From positions 1,364,001 through 1,428,000 of the forward strand of contig NZ_CP069161.1 in the NCBI RefSeq assembly GCF_018802605.1: DNA of 64,000 nucleotides, given 5' to 3'. The stretch comes from Paludibacterium paludis. Lineage in GTDB: Bacteria; Pseudomonadota; Gammaproteobacteria; Burkholderiales; Chromobacteriaceae. Shown piece after piece: positions 27,149-39,600 of the stretch (positions are counted from its first letter, which is position 1; every line of letters begins with the position of its first letter). Below the pieces are notes generated by a model. The model did not search any database. It had not been told where the DNA came from and saw only the letters and a program-made list of their open reading frames with translations. The translations under genes and the position numbers were made by a program.

Positions 27149-28954
27149 ATGGGAACCAACATCTTTTCTATCGGGGTCAGCGGCCTTAACGCCGCTCAGG
27201 TGGCGCTCAGCGTGGTGGGGCAAAACATCTCCAATGCCAATACTCCCGGCTATACCCGGCAGACGTTCGACCAGGCGTCGCGCCTGCCGCAGGACTTGGG
27301 CTTCGGTTTCATCGGCAAGGGCGTCGATGTCATCCAGGTGATGCGCAGCTACGACAAATATCTGGATGGCCAGGTGCTCAGCGCGCAGTCGACCAGCAAT
27401 TACAACTCCAGCCAGTTGGGCCTGCTGAACCAGATCGACAGCCTGATGGGCAGCACCACGGTCGGCCTGACCGCCGGCCTGCAGGACTTTTTCGGGGCCT
27501 TGCAGACCGTCTCGAAAACCCCGTCGGACGCCTCCATCCCGTCGCGGACCACCGTGATCAACATGGCCCAGGCCCTGGTCAACAAATTCAAGACGCTCGA
27601 CAACCGTATGCAGGAGATCCACGACGGGATCAACACCAACATCAAGTCCACGGTCGACAGCATCAATTCGCTCGCCCAGAAAATCGCCGATCTGAACACC
27701 CAGATCATGTCGCTGGCGAGCCCGGACAAGACCAAGCAGCCGAACGACCTGCTCGATCAGCGTGATAATGCGATGCAGGAGCTGAACAAGCTGGTGTCGG
27801 CCAAGTCGGTGCTGCAGCCGGACGGTTCCTACAGCGTGTTCATCGGCAACGGGCAGTCCCTGGTGATGGGCGCCACACCGATGACTCTGGCGACCCAGCC
27901 CAATCCGACCAATCCGCGCGATTTGCAGGTGGTGTATCCAAACCCCAACGGAACCGTGACGGTGATGGCCAATTCACTGATCCAGGGCGGTAATCTGGGC
28001 GGTTTGCTCAACGTGCGCGACAACACCCTGGTTCAGGCGGAGCAGCAGTTGGGCAATATGGCCATCGACTTTGCCACGGCGTTCAATTATCAGCAGAAAC
28101 TCGGCCTGGATCTGGACGGCAACCCCGGCACGGCGATGTTCACCGACCTGACCTCGTTCGCCAGCAATCCGCAAAACGCCATCGCCAACATGGCCGTGCT
28201 GATGTCCGATCCCCGCCGCCTCGCCGCCGCCTCGAACATGACCGTCAATCCGGCCTCGATCTCCGGCAGCAACGGCATCACCGTGTCGGGTGTGTATCCG
28301 ACGCTGCCGGCGAGCTACGGCTGGTCGAGCACCGGCACGCCGCCGGTCTACACCGCGCCGGACGTCACCCAGCATCCGTCACAACTGGGCGCGACCGGCA
28401 ACATCGCGGTCAATGGCGCGACCATGAAGGCCGTCATCACCGGCGGTCCGATGCCGGGCACCTATAATGTGGTGGTCGATCCCAAGGTGCAGAACGGCTA
28501 CAAACTGCAGGACAGCAGCACGCCGCCGAAGGATATCGGGGTCGGCTTCATGCTGTCCGGCCAGATGTCCAACACCATGCAGTTCACCATCACCCAGAAT
28601 ACCTCGACCACCTACGGCAAGGGCGACAACACCAACCTGCTGCAGATGCTCAGCCTGCAGACGGCCAAGGTGGTGGACAATGTGCGCAACGGCTCGGGCA
28701 ACACCCTGCAGTCGTTCGGCACGGCTTATTCGACGGCGGTGAGTTTTGTCGGCAACCAGACCAGCAACGTCCAGCTGGCGAGCGCGGCCGCGGATACCGA
28801 CTTGAAGCAGACGGTCCGGGCCCGTTCCGACGTATCGGGCGTGAACCTCGATCAGGAGGCCGCGGATCTGATCCGTTACCAGCAGGCCTACCAGGCGTCC
28901 AGCAAGGTGATCCAGATCGCCCAGACGATATTCGACAAGCTCTTGCAGCTGTGA
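27149..28954 (+). CDS. flgK: Flagellar hook-associated protein 1 FlgK
   Basis: 601 residues. The N-terminal motif FSIGVSGLNAAQVALSVVGQ and NISNANTPGYTRQ, and the C-terminal SGVNLDQEAADLIRYQQAYQ, are family hallmarks. It forms the hook-filament junction with FlgL. TTGGAGGTG is the ribosome site. flgL starts 22 bases after the stop. Confidence 0.97.
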   Translation: MGTNIFSIGVSGLNAAQVALSVVGQNISNANTPGYTRQTFDQASRLPQDLGFGFIGKGVDVIQVMRSYDKYLDGQVLSAQSTSNYNSSQLGLLNQIDSLMGSTTVGLTAGLQDFFGALQTVSKTPSDASIPSRTTVINMAQALVNKFKTLDNRMQEIHDGINTNIKSTVDSINSLAQKIADLNTQIMSLASPDKTKQPNDLLDQRDNAMQELNKLVSAKSVLQPDGSYSVFIGNGQSLVMGATPMTLATQPNPTNPRDLQVVYPNPNGTVTVMANSLIQGGNLGGLLNVRDNTLVQAEQQLGNMAIDFATAFNYQQKLGLDLDGNPGTAMFTDLTSFASNPQNAIANMAVLMSDPRRLAAASNMTVNPASISGSNGITVSGVYPTLPASYGWSSTGTPPVYTAPDVTQHPSQLGATGNIAVNGATMKAVITGGPMPGTYNVVVDPKVQNGYKLQDSSTPPKDIGVGFMLSGQMSNTMQFTITQNTSTTYGKGDNTNLLQMLSLQTAKVVDNVRNGSGNTLQSFGTAYSTAVSFVGNQTSNVQLASAAADTDLKQTVRARSDVSGVNLDQEAADLIRYQQAYQASSKVIQIAQTIFDKLLQL

Positions 28955-28976
28955 AGAGCATGTTTAGGAGTGCATG

Positions 28977-29900
28977 ATGCGCATCAGTACGTTTACCACC
29001 TACTACATCGGTTCGACCGACATGTCGAATCTGCAAAGCACGCTGCAAAAGCTGCAGATGCAACTGGATACCCAGAAACGGGTGGTCAATCCGTCCGACG
29101 ACCCGGTGGCGGCATCGCAAATCCTGCAATTGTCGCAATCGAACGGCCGCAACGATCAGTTCATCACCAACAACAAGTCCGTCGAGTCGACGCTGGCGAT
29201 TTCGGAAACCGCCATCGGCAATTCGATCAACGTGATGCGCTCGCTGAAGGAACTGGCGGTGCAGGCCGGGGGCGGCGGCCTGTCGGTCACGCAGTTGCAG
29301 TCCATGCAGGTGCAGGTGACCCAGTATTTCAATCAGCTGGTGGCCAACGCCAACACCACCGACGGGATCGGCACCTATCTGTTCGGCGGCAACAAGGACA
29401 ACGCGCCGCCCTTCACCGCGGACAGCGCGCTCAACACCACCTACAACGGCGACACCGGGCAGCGCCTGGTGGAAATCAGCTCGTCGCGGCGCATTCCGAC
29501 CAATGAGGTCGGATCGCAGGTATTCGGCAACACGCCCGCGTCGTCGAGTCCGACGGCGCTGTTCGACTCGGTCAAGGCGTTCCATGATCTTCTGGGGCAA
29601 AATCCCAAACCGGCCAACTTCGCGACCCAGCTGACCACCATCATGGGCAATATGGACGCGGCGTCGCAGAACCTGGTGAACGCCCAGGCGTCGATCGGTT
29701 CGCGCCGCAAGGAAAACGAGGATACCCAGAACACCGCGGAAGACGCGACCTTGCAGTACAAGAGCGCGATCAGCAATCTGCAGGATCTCGACCTGCCGCA
29801 GACCATCAGCGATTTTTCGCTGACCCAGGCGTCCTTGCAGTACTCGCAGCTGACCTTCAACAAGATCACCAGCCTCTCGCTGTTCAACTACATTTCCTGA
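28977..29900 (+). CDS. flgL: Flagellar hook-associated protein 3 FlgL
   Basis: 307 residues. The N-terminus MRISTFTTYYIG and the coiled-coil regions (LQSTLQKLQMQLDTQKRVVN and SPSDDPVAAS-like NPSDDPVAAS) are those of FlgL/flagellin. The second of two adjacent ATGs (28977) gives a 6-base spacing from AGGAG and matches family N-termini; 28974 is the alternative. It is the last gene of the flg block, followed by a GC-rich hairpin. Confidence 0.95.
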   Translation: MRISTFTTYYIGSTDMSNLQSTLQKLQMQLDTQKRVVNPSDDPVAASQILQLSQSNGRNDQFITNNKSVESTLAISETAIGNSINVMRSLKELAVQAGGGGLSVTQLQSMQVQVTQYFNQLVANANTTDGIGTYLFGGNKDNAPPFTADSALNTTYNGDTGQRLVEISSSRRIPTNEVGSQVFGNTPASSSPTALFDSVKAFHDLLGQNPKPANFATQLTTIMGNMDAASQNLVNAQASIGSRRKENEDTQNTAEDATLQYKSAISNLQDLDLPQTISDFSLTQASLQYSQLTFNKITSLSLFNYIS

Positions 29901-29906
29901 CGGACC

Positions 29907-29928
29907 GCGCGGCGCCGACGCGCCGCGC
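29907..29928. terminator. GC-rich hairpin between convergent flgL and astE
   Basis: A 9-bp perfect stem, GCGCGGCGC with GCGCCGCGC, has a CGAC loop. An outer CGGAC/GTCCG pairing (29901-29905 with 29935-29939) can enclose it. There is no T-run, so terminator strength is uncertain. Confidence 0.55.
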
Positions 29929-29931
29929 CTG

Positions 29932-30918
29932 TCAGTCCGCCGGCCCGACGACGATGCCGGCCCGCAAGCCCGGGCTGACCGACGGATTGGGGAAGAGGAT
30001 GCGCTCCTCTCCGCCCGAGGCCACATAGCGGTGCTCGCCGTCCTCGGCGATCAGCATGCCGTCCGGCAGCGGCGTGAAATTCTCCACCGAATCTTCCAGA
30101 TGCAGCACGAAGGCTTCGCTGTGCTTGATAATGTCGTAACGCGCCCGGAATAGCCGTGGGGGCGGCACGTCAGGATCGGTCGCGGCCTCGCCGGCGACAA
30201 GCCGGCGAATCGCCCTGTCGATGCCGGTGAAACGGGTCAGGTCGTTATGGCCGAACGGCCGGGCCTTGCCCAACTCCAGCGTGAAAGCCACCGCGCCGGA
30301 TGTCCGGCTCGTGCAGTAGCTATAAGTCGGGGAGGGGGCGCTGTGCAGCAGCACGGCCCCGATGCCCGCGCCCGACAGCCAGCCCAGTTGCCCCCGGTCG
30401 GGCTGCGCCCCGTGCAGCCAAGGGCAGATGGCGAACCGCTCGAACACCGAGCCGCGGATCGCCGTGTGCAAATCCAGGTGCAGACGCGCCACCCCGGCCG
30501 GCGCCTGAGCGAAAAAGCCGGCCGACAGCGCCTCCAGTTGAGCCGCCCGCGCCGCTTCGCGCGCACCGCCATGCCGCCGGTGCGCGCCGTCGAACAGCCG
30601 GTTCATGTCGTAATCGAGGTAGCGCTCGCCAATGCGCAGCGCCGCGGGATTGGCCAGCTGAATCATCAGATGGCAACCCAGCACGACCTTGTCGGCCAGA
30701 ATGTCCCTGACGAGAAAATCGAGCAGTTCCACCGGCGCCGTTTCGTTGCCGTGCACGCCGGCGGACAGCAGCACGCGCGGCGCGAACTCGTTCGCCGGCG
30801 CAAGGCAGAGAACGCCTTCGGCGACATGCTCCATCCTGCCGCCGTTGTTCAGGGGCAGCGGTGTGGGCAGCGAGGGCTGTCCGCCCAGTGTCAGGGCCAG
30901 AAACTCCATGTCGGTCAC
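29932..30918 (-). CDS. astE: Succinylglutamate desuccinylase AstE
   Basis: 328 residues. This M14-like zinc enzyme hydrolyses N-succinylglutamate in the last step of the AST arginine degradation pathway. Zinc-binding His56 and Glu59 are in GVHGNE, His151 is in HLDLHT, and the likely catalytic Glu215 is in FTLELGKA. The frame opens with a GTG that overlaps the upstream stop (GTGA); an ATG at 30909 is an alternative start. The other ast genes are not adjacent, which is unusual because they normally form astCADBE. Confidence 0.9.
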   Translation of the reverse strand: MTDMEFLALTLGGQPSLPTPLPLNNGGRMEHVAEGVLCLAPANEFAPRVLLSAGVHGNETAPVELLDFLVRDILADKVVLGCHLMIQLANPAALRIGERYLDYDMNRLFDGAHRRHGGAREAARAAQLEALSAGFFAQAPAGVARLHLDLHTAIRGSVFERFAICPWLHGAQPDRGQLGWLSGAGIGAVLLHSAPSPTYSYCTSRTSGAVAFTLELGKARPFGHNDLTRFTGIDRAIRRLVAGEAATDPDVPPPRLFRARYDIIKHSEAFVLHLEDSVENFTPLPDGMLIAEDGEHRYVASGGEERILFPNPSVSPGLRAGIVVGPAD

Positions 30919-31700
30919 TTCATCCAGTCGGGTTTGCGTTTGTCGAGGAAGGCCTGGATGCCTTCGCGGCCTTCGGCGCTGGTGCGCACCCGGACGGTCG
31001 ACTCGATGCCGGCGGCGATGGCCTCCTCGCTGGCGCCGAGTTTGCCGATGCGGTTGACGAGCCGTTTCGCCTCGGCCATCGCCGCCGGGCTGTTGACCAG
31101 CAACTGGCTGATGGCGTGGGTGACGGCGGTGTCGAGCTCGTCCGCTTCGAGCACTTGATGCAGCAGGCCGAGCCGTTTGGCCTTGCCGGCGTTGAAGCGC
31201 TCGGCCGTCATGAAATAGCGGCGCGTGGCGCGCTCACCGATCGCCCGGATGATCCAGGGGGCGATGACCGAGGGCACGACGCCAAGCTTCACCTCGGAAA
31301 ACCCGAACAGCGCCTCGGACACGCCGATGGCCACGTCGGCACAGGCGATCAGCGCGGCGCCCGGGCCGAAGGCCGAGCCCTGCACCCGCGCGATCAGCGG
31401 TTTGTCTAGGTTGTCGAGGGCGGTCAGCAGGCGGACCATCTGGCCGGCCTGATAGCGGATTTCCTCGGCGCCCGCCTGGGTCAGCCGGCGGGTCCATTCG
31501 ATATCGTGGCCGATCGAAAAGTTGATGCCGCGTCCGGTGAGCACCACGGCGCGGATAGAGTCGTCCTCGGCCAGGGTTTCCACCGTCGCCAGCAGAAAAC
31601 CGATGGTGTCGCCGTCCAGCGCGTTATGCACTTCCGGGCGATTGAGACTGACCGTCGCGACACCCTGAAGGTCGACGGCGAGCGTAACTGGGTCTGTCAT
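30915..31700 (-). CDS. Enoyl-CoA hydratase/isomerase family protein
   Basis: 261 residues of the crotonase fold: SLNRPEVHNALD, an oxyanion-hole segment GINFSIGHDIEWTRR, and QGSAFGPGAALIACADVAI. The shape resembles methylglutaconyl-CoA hydratase-type members more than classical FadB domains, but the substrate is not determinable. AAGGA precedes the ATG at a long spacing. It overlaps astE by 4 bases, and an alpha/beta hydrolase gene lies 21 bases upstream on the same strand. Confidence 0.88.
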   Translation of the reverse strand: MTDPVTLAVDLQGVATVSLNRPEVHNALDGDTIGFLLATVETLAEDDSIRAVVLTGRGINFSIGHDIEWTRRLTQAGAEEIRYQAGQMVRLLTALDNLDKPLIARVQGSAFGPGAALIACADVAIGVSEALFGFSEVKLGVVPSVIAPWIIRAIGERATRRYFMTAERFNAGKAKRLGLLHQVLEADELDTAVTHAISQLLVNSPAAMAEAKRLVNRIGKLGASEEAIAAGIESTVRVRTSAEGREGIQAFLDKRKPDWMK

Positions 31701-31721
31701 GATGAACCGGTCCTTGGTGGG

Positions 31722-32510
31722 TCAGGGTTGGCAAAAGGCGATGATCGAACGGGCGAACGCCTCCGCCGCTTCAATATGCAGCACGTGGCCGGCTCCTGGC
31801 AACTCTTCCCGCACCGCGCCGGGAATCAGGCCGGCGATCAGATTGGCCTGGTAAAGCGGGGTGAGCCGGTCTTCGGTGCCGATCAACACTTTGACAGGCA
31901 GGGCGAGATCGCCAAGCCAGGTTCGCGCGTCGTGTTCGCGCACGCCGTTCATCAGTCTGACCACCGCCGGCCAGTCGACGCGCGCGGCGATGGTTTTCAG
32001 TTCATCGAGCGCGCCGGGGTGGGCGGCGAGAAAACGGCTCGAGAACAGCCAGGGAATGCTGATCGTGTAACGCAGATCCACGCCGCCGGCGGTATTGGCT
32101 TCGGTCCAGCTTTGCATCGCGGCGAGGCTGGCGTCATCGGCCCAGGCGAGGGTTGCGGCCAGAAGCAGGGTGCGGATGCGCGCGCGGTGGCGCCGCGCGA
32201 AGTGCTGGGCGACCATGCCGCCGTAGGACAGTCCGACGACATGGGCCGTGTCCAGTCCGACGTGGTCGAGCGCGGCGGCGGCGATATCGGCCTGCATCGC
32301 CAGATCGTAGCGCGGCAGATCCGGGCGGTCGCTTTGCCCCTGTCCGAGAAAATCCAGCCGGATCAGGCGGTAGCGCGCTTCCAGCATCGGCTGCAGCAAA
32401 GCCCACGACGCGGTCGACATGGTGATGCCGTTGAACAGGATCAGCGGCTCCGCGCCGTGTCCGGTCTCCTCGATCTGGATGGCATGGCCCTGATAGCGCA
32501 ACGTCGGCAT
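31722..32510 (-). CDS. Alpha/beta hydrolase
   Basis: 262 residues. The nucleophile elbow GLSYGG carries the catalytic Ser, GTEDRLTP the acid, and AGHVLH the His. ILFNGITMSTASWALL is the oxyanion region. The ATG at 32510 has a GGGAG site; a longer frame would begin at 32537 without one. Its position beside an enoyl-CoA hydratase suggests an ester, thioester or enol-lactone substrate, but this is inference. Confidence 0.87.
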   Translation of the reverse strand: MPTLRYQGHAIQIEETGHGAEPLILFNGITMSTASWALLQPMLEARYRLIRLDFLGQGQSDRPDLPRYDLAMQADIAAAALDHVGLDTAHVVGLSYGGMVAQHFARRHRARIRTLLLAATLAWADDASLAAMQSWTEANTAGGVDLRYTISIPWLFSSRFLAAHPGALDELKTIAARVDWPAVVRLMNGVREHDARTWLGDLALPVKVLIGTEDRLTPLYQANLIAGLIPGAVREELPGAGHVLHIEAAEAFARSIIAFCQP

Positions 32511-32650
32511 GGCGTGCTCCCGTGATGTGGTCGGCAACGTAAGGAAAATCGAGTGTACACGCTTAAGTGTAGGGCGGAGTCGGGTGTATTGCCAATGTCA
32601 TCGAATATGGCTTTCCCTGTAACAACACCTGCTCATTACATAAATATGTC

Positions 32651-34483
32651 ATGAAATGGGAGTATTTTTTCCGTCTTTATCGCGGATGGTATCGGGTATT
32701 CATGGAAGCACTAACGGTCGACGTCCTTCCCGCGCGCAGCGGCGCCTCGCCCTGCCTCGACCTCGAACGCATTATCGGCGAGCGACGCTTGCAGCCGGTG
32801 TTTCAGCCCATCGTGGATCTGCAGACCGGGACGGTGCTCGGTTTCGAGGGACTGATACGCGGGCCGTCTGACTCGGCGCTGCATTCTCCTGTCAGCCTGT
32901 TCGAGCATGCGGCCCGCTGCGGGCTTGGCGTCGCGCTGGACCGGACCTGCCGGCGCGTGACCACCGAACGGTTCGCCGAGCTGGCATTGCCGGGCCTTTT
33001 GTTTCTCAACATCAATCCCGAGACGCTGCTCGCCCCCGACCACCGTCCCGGCGAAACACTCGGGTTTCTTGCGCGGATCGGATTGCCGGCGGAGCGCATC
33101 ATCATCGAGCTGACCGAGACGCATCCCAATTGCAGCTATCTTGCGCTCAGGGAGGCGACACGCCACTACCGGGACAGCGGGTTTCGCATCGCGCTGGACG
33201 ATCTTGGCGAAGGATTTTCCAATCTGCGCCTGTGGTCGGAGTTGCGCCCGGATCTGGTCAAACTGGACAAGCATTTCGTGCAAAACATCCAGCACGATCC
33301 GCTCAAGGAGCAATTTGTCCGCTCCATGGTGGACATCGCGCGCGAGTCCGGCGCGATGCTGGTGGCCGAAGGCATCGAGTCGCCGGCCGAATTGCGCACC
33401 TTGCGCAATCTTGGCGTCAGCTACGGCCAGGGTTACCTGATCGGCCGGCCGCTCGCGGTTCCGGCCCTTGAATTGCAAGCCTCGATCGACGGCGTGGTCT
33501 GGACCGGCAACCGCAGCCGCAGTCCCATCCGCCAGGCGCCGGTGGCCGGCGACCTGCTGATCGAGGCGACCGCCCTGACGCTGACCGACAATAACGAAAC
33601 CGCCTATCAGCATTTCGCCAATGATCCGGATCTGTTCGCCATCCCCGTGCTGGAAAACGGAGTGCCGGTGGGACTGTTGCGGCGCCAGCATTTTCTGGAG
33701 AGTTTCGCCCGGCCGTTCAATCGCGAACTGTATGGCAAGAAAAGCTGCCGCGTCATGATGGAAAAGCACCCGCTGGTGGTCAACGCGGAGATGAACATCC
33801 ACGATCTGTCCAGCCTGGTGGTGTCATCGGGGCGCAAGTATCTGACCGACGGTTTCATCATCACCGGGCAGGGGCGTTACCTCGGGATGGGTACCGGTTT
33901 CGACCTGATGCGCAAGATCAACGAATTGCAGATTTCGGCCGCGCGCTATGCCAATCCGCTGACCGGGCTGCCCGGCAGCGTGCCGATCAACGAAACCATC
34001 GACCGGCTTTTGGAGGCCGAGTTGCCGTTCGTGGCGGCGTACGCCGATCTGGACAATTTCAAGCCGTTCAACGACCTGTACGGCTATGCGGCCGGGGACG
34101 AGCTGATCGAGCTTGTCGGGGATATCCTGGTGGATCTGGCCGATCCGGATCGGGATTTTGTCGGTCATGTCGGCGGCGACGATTTTGTGTTGTTGCTGCA
34201 AAGCGCCGACTGGAAAAACCGCCTGGACACTCTGACCGCGCGGTTCGATCTGGCTGTGCGCGAGTATTTCGAACCGCGGCATCTGGCCGCCAACGGTTTC
34301 GAGATTCTCGACCGTCGCGGCGAGTTGATGTTTTTTCCGCTGACATCGGTATCGGTCGGCGTGTTGTGCGTGCGTCCGGGACGCTACCGTTCCTACCACG
34401 AAGTGGCCGCGGCGATGGCCGATGCCAAGAAAATGGCCAAGAAAATGGCCGGCAGCGCGATCTTCGTCGAACGGCGCGCGTAA
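32651..34483 (+). CDS. Cyclic-di-GMP protein with EAL-CBS-GGDEF architecture
   Basis: 610 residues; an ATG at 32702 would remove 17 residues that do not resemble the family, and neither start has a clear ribosome site. An EAL phosphodiesterase domain (about 45-275) shows EGL at 66-68, LNINPE, IELTE, ALDDLGEG, VKLDKHFV and VAEGIES, so most metal ligands are kept. A CBS-pair region (about 305-420) follows, then a GGDEF domain (about 430-605) with signature GGDDF at 508-512. There are no transmembrane segments, so it is probably cytosolic. It may be bifunctional or allosteric. Confidence 0.88.
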   Translation: MKWEYFFRLYRGWYRVFMEALTVDVLPARSGASPCLDLERIIGERRLQPVFQPIVDLQTGTVLGFEGLIRGPSDSALHSPVSLFEHAARCGLGVALDRTCRRVTTERFAELALPGLLFLNINPETLLAPDHRPGETLGFLARIGLPAERIIIELTETHPNCSYLALREATRHYRDSGFRIALDDLGEGFSNLRLWSELRPDLVKLDKHFVQNIQHDPLKEQFVRSMVDIARESGAMLVAEGIESPAELRTLRNLGVSYGQGYLIGRPLAVPALELQASIDGVVWTGNRSRSPIRQAPVAGDLLIEATALTLTDNNETAYQHFANDPDLFAIPVLENGVPVGLLRRQHFLESFARPFNRELYGKKSCRVMMEKHPLVVNAEMNIHDLSSLVVSSGRKYLTDGFIITGQGRYLGMGTGFDLMRKINELQISAARYANPLTGLPGSVPINETIDRLLEAELPFVAAYADLDNFKPFNDLYGYAAGDELIELVGDILVDLADPDRDFVGHVGGDDFVLLLQSADWKNRLDTLTARFDLAVREYFEPRHLAANGFEILDRRGELMFFPLTSVSVGVLCVRPGRYRSYHEVAAAMADAKKMAKKMAGSAIFVERRA

Positions 34484-34544
34484 TAGGGTAGGGCGGCGGG
34501 TTCAACCATTAAGTTTTTCTAATGCGGGTCACAAAATTTTTTGC

Positions 34545-34572
34545 TTGTGATCTGGTGTGATGTTGTTACAAT
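34545..34572 (+). promoter_or_regulatory. Candidate sigma-70 promoter for speA
   Basis: TTGTGA, 16 bases, TACAAT. It lies about 168 bases upstream of the speA ATG, which would give a long leader (34573-34739). That leader contains no recognisable riboswitch, but it is GC-rich at its start and could be structured. Confidence 0.5.
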
Positions 34573-34739
34573 CCGCCCTCGCTTCGCCGCACGCACCGCC
34601 GTCCCGCTTGGGCCGGCCCCGCGTGGCGGCCTGACAATTCGCATCGCTCCGACATCCCGGGCCCACATAAAAGCTTCCAAGCCTGAAAGCCGTGCACTAA
34701 GGAGCGGGTTCTCCATTTGTTTCGAACGAGGAAACACTC

Positions 34740-36620
<1,881 letters not shown>

Positions 36621-36638
36621 TCGTCGGGGCAAGGAACG

Positions 36639-36664
36639 GGGCCGGCATATGCCGGCCCTTTTTT
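36639..36664 (+). terminator. Intrinsic terminator after speA
   Basis: A perfect palindromic stem, GGGCCGGC and GCCGGCCC around ATAT, is followed by six T residues. It sits 18 bases after the speA stop and just beyond the convergent hybrid-kinase stop. Confidence 0.92.
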
Positions 36665-36671
36665 CTGTTGC

Positions 36672-39600
36672 TCACGCCGCGCGGCATTCCGCGCTCCAGC
36701 CTGCCACGCGTTCAAGTTCCGCCTCCAGCCCGGCCAGCGTTTCCGCGACATCGGCGTTTCCCGCCTTGCCGTGCTTTTCCAGGGTTTCGGCGATCAGCCC
36801 GATCGCCATGGCGCCGACCATCCGGCTCGCGCCCTTGATACGGTGGGCGAACCAGGCGATGCGCTCGGGCTGGGCATCGGCCACGGCCTGCCGAAGTTCG
36901 GTCATGTCCTCTTCGTTGCTCGACAGAAAATCGTCGATGATCTCGCACTCGATGGACAGATCCCCGTTGCTGTACACCGCCAGCACACTGCGGTCGATGA
37001 TACCTCCCTCGCCGCCGGCCTGTGGCTGCGGCGCCTCCATCTCCTCTGCCGTGGCGTCCTGCGCGATTTCCGGCGCATCGCCCAGCCACTTGTCGACCAT
37101 GGCGCGCAGCGCTTCAAGCCCCAGCGGCTTGGTCAGAATATCGTTCATGCCCGCCGCGAAGGAACGCTCGGCTTCCTCGCGCGCCGCATTGGCGGTGCAG
37201 GCGACGATCGGCACTTCGCGCGCCGCGCGGTTTTCCTGCTCGTCGCGGCGGATGGCCTCCGCCAACTGATAGCCGTCCATATAGGGCATGTGGCAGTCGG
37301 TCAGCACCATCGAATAGTTGCCTTCCTTCCACCGCTCCAGCGCTTCCTGACCGTCTTCGGCGACCACGAAGGGCAGTCCGAGCAGACCCAGCTGCTTCAT
37401 GGTCAGCTTGCGGTTGGTGGCATTGTCCTCGACGAACAGAATGGGCGCGATAGCGCGCTGCGCCAGTGCGTGCGAGGGCAGACTCGATGCCGTGCCGGTA
37501 TCTTTGCGCGGTAATAGCGCCGGGTCGGCTTTTTCGACGGTCAGTTCCAGAATCGCCGTCGTGCCGTGCCCGGGTTCGCTCTCCAGATGGATCGATCCTC
37601 CCATCATTTCCGCCAGCCGTTTGCAGATGGCGAGTCCCAGCCCCGTCCCTCCGAAGCGGCGCGTGGTGTCCGACTCGGCCTGGGTGAACGGCTGCATCAG
37701 GTGCGCCATGTTTTCCCGCGAGATGCCGATGCCGGTGTCCGATATGGCAAAGCGCAGGCTCTGCCGGCGCGTATCCTGATCCTGCACGGAGATGGACAGC
37801 TCCACGGACCCGGCCTGGGTGAATTTGATCGCATTGCTCAGGAAGTTGTGGAGGATCTGGCGGATCCGCAAGGGATCGATCCAGACCGCTTCGGCGACGC
37901 CCGGATCGACCCAGCTGTTGAACCACAGGTTTTTGCGCGAGGCGACTTCACGGTACAGATCGTGGACGCTCGTGCCGATCTCCCTGAGCGATGCCGCTTC
38001 CATGTTCAGGTCGAGTTTGCCCGCCTCGATCTTGGAGAAGTCCAGAATATCGTCGATCAGACGCAAGAGGGAACGCGCCGATTCCTGGATGGTCGAGACC
38101 GTGTCTTTTTGCTCGCCGTCCAGCGGGCTGAGCGTCAAGAGCTCCAGCATGCCCAGCACGCCGTTCATCGGCGTGCGGATTTCGTGGCTCATCGCCGCGA
38201 GAAAGGCGCTCTTGGCGCGGTTGGCGCTGTCGGCAAGATTGCGGGCGTTTTCCAGTTGCTGCTCGCGGTCCTTGAAGTCGGTAATGTCGGTGAACACGCC
38301 GACATAACCCAGACCGATGATCAGCCGGTCGGTGGCCTGATACCAGCGCCCGGCGACCTGCAACTGAAAAACACTTTCGAAGGAGTGGTGACGCCGGACA
38401 CGCTCCCGGATCCATTCCTCGGTGTCGAATCCTTCGCTGAATTCGCCGTTTCTGACCGCCATCGCCACAATATCGGCGAAATTGCAGCCGATGAGTTCGG
38501 CGGCCTTGATGCCGGGCTGCACCACGTCCGCGTAGCGCTGGTTGCACAGCACCAGCTTGTCGTTCATGTCGTAAAAGACAAAACCTTCGGAAATCGATTC
38601 GATGGCGGTGATCATCTGGTAGCGCGCTTCCGCGGCTTCATCGCGCGCTTCGCGCAGCGCGATTTCGTCATGCTTGCGCGCCGTGGTGTCGATGCAGGCG
38701 ACGATGGCGCCGCTTTGCCCCCCGTCGTCCTGCAGGCTGCGCAATTCGAACATGACCCAGATGCGTCGTCCATCCTCGGTCAGGCACTGCACTTCGCAGC
38801 TGCCCGGTTCGCCATTGGCCGCTTCCGCCTCGAGCAATCCGGCCAATTGGGCGCACCCTTCCTCGTCACTGATCAGCTCGAACAGATGCCGGCCAGGCAG
38901 GCCCGGCTCGCTGACGGCGAAGATGCGTTCCGCCGCGAGGTTCGAGCGGGTAATGGCGAATTGGTCGGTGATTTGTAGCAGTCCGACCGGCGATGCGCTG
39001 AAAATCAACTGTTGTTCGTGCACCGCCTGGCGCATTTGCAGATCGCTTTCCTGGCGCAGTTCTTCTCCCTCCAGGAATGTCATGATGCCACCATAAGCGG
39101 CCGACCAGGGTTCGAGCACCGACGACAGATGTTCCAGCGCGGGGTTTTTCAGGCATGCCAGCGCGATGATGGAGGCACCGAGCCGGATCGGCACCGCCAC
39201 CCATTCGTCGTTCAGGTGGAAGCGTTTTTCCTTGGGGGAAAGGCCGGGCAGGCGCTCGGCGATCATGGTCTGCAAGGAATCCACCGGGATGTCGGCGCTG
39301 TCGCCCTGAAGACACAGAATGGACAGGCGGTCCGTTGCTTCGTCCATCTGGAACAGTACGCCATTCTGGCTGTACAGATAGTCGACCAGCACGGTGAACA
39401 GGGCGAAGAGCGTCGAGACCGGTTCGATGCGCAAAAAGATCGATTCTTCGACATTCGCTATCGCCGCCATCAGGTTGAGACTGCGCTCGTTGGCCTGCTC
39501 GGCAAGGCGCCGCTGGTGATCGTCCCGGATCGTCACCAGCGCGGTATTGGGCAGATTGCGAAGATTCAGCGGCGCGATCGACGCCCGCATGTAAAAGCGG

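Noticed and set aside
29907..29928. Hairpin considered as an attachment site or mobile-element end
   Set aside because: No direct repeat, integrase or transposase is nearby. A terminator role is enough.
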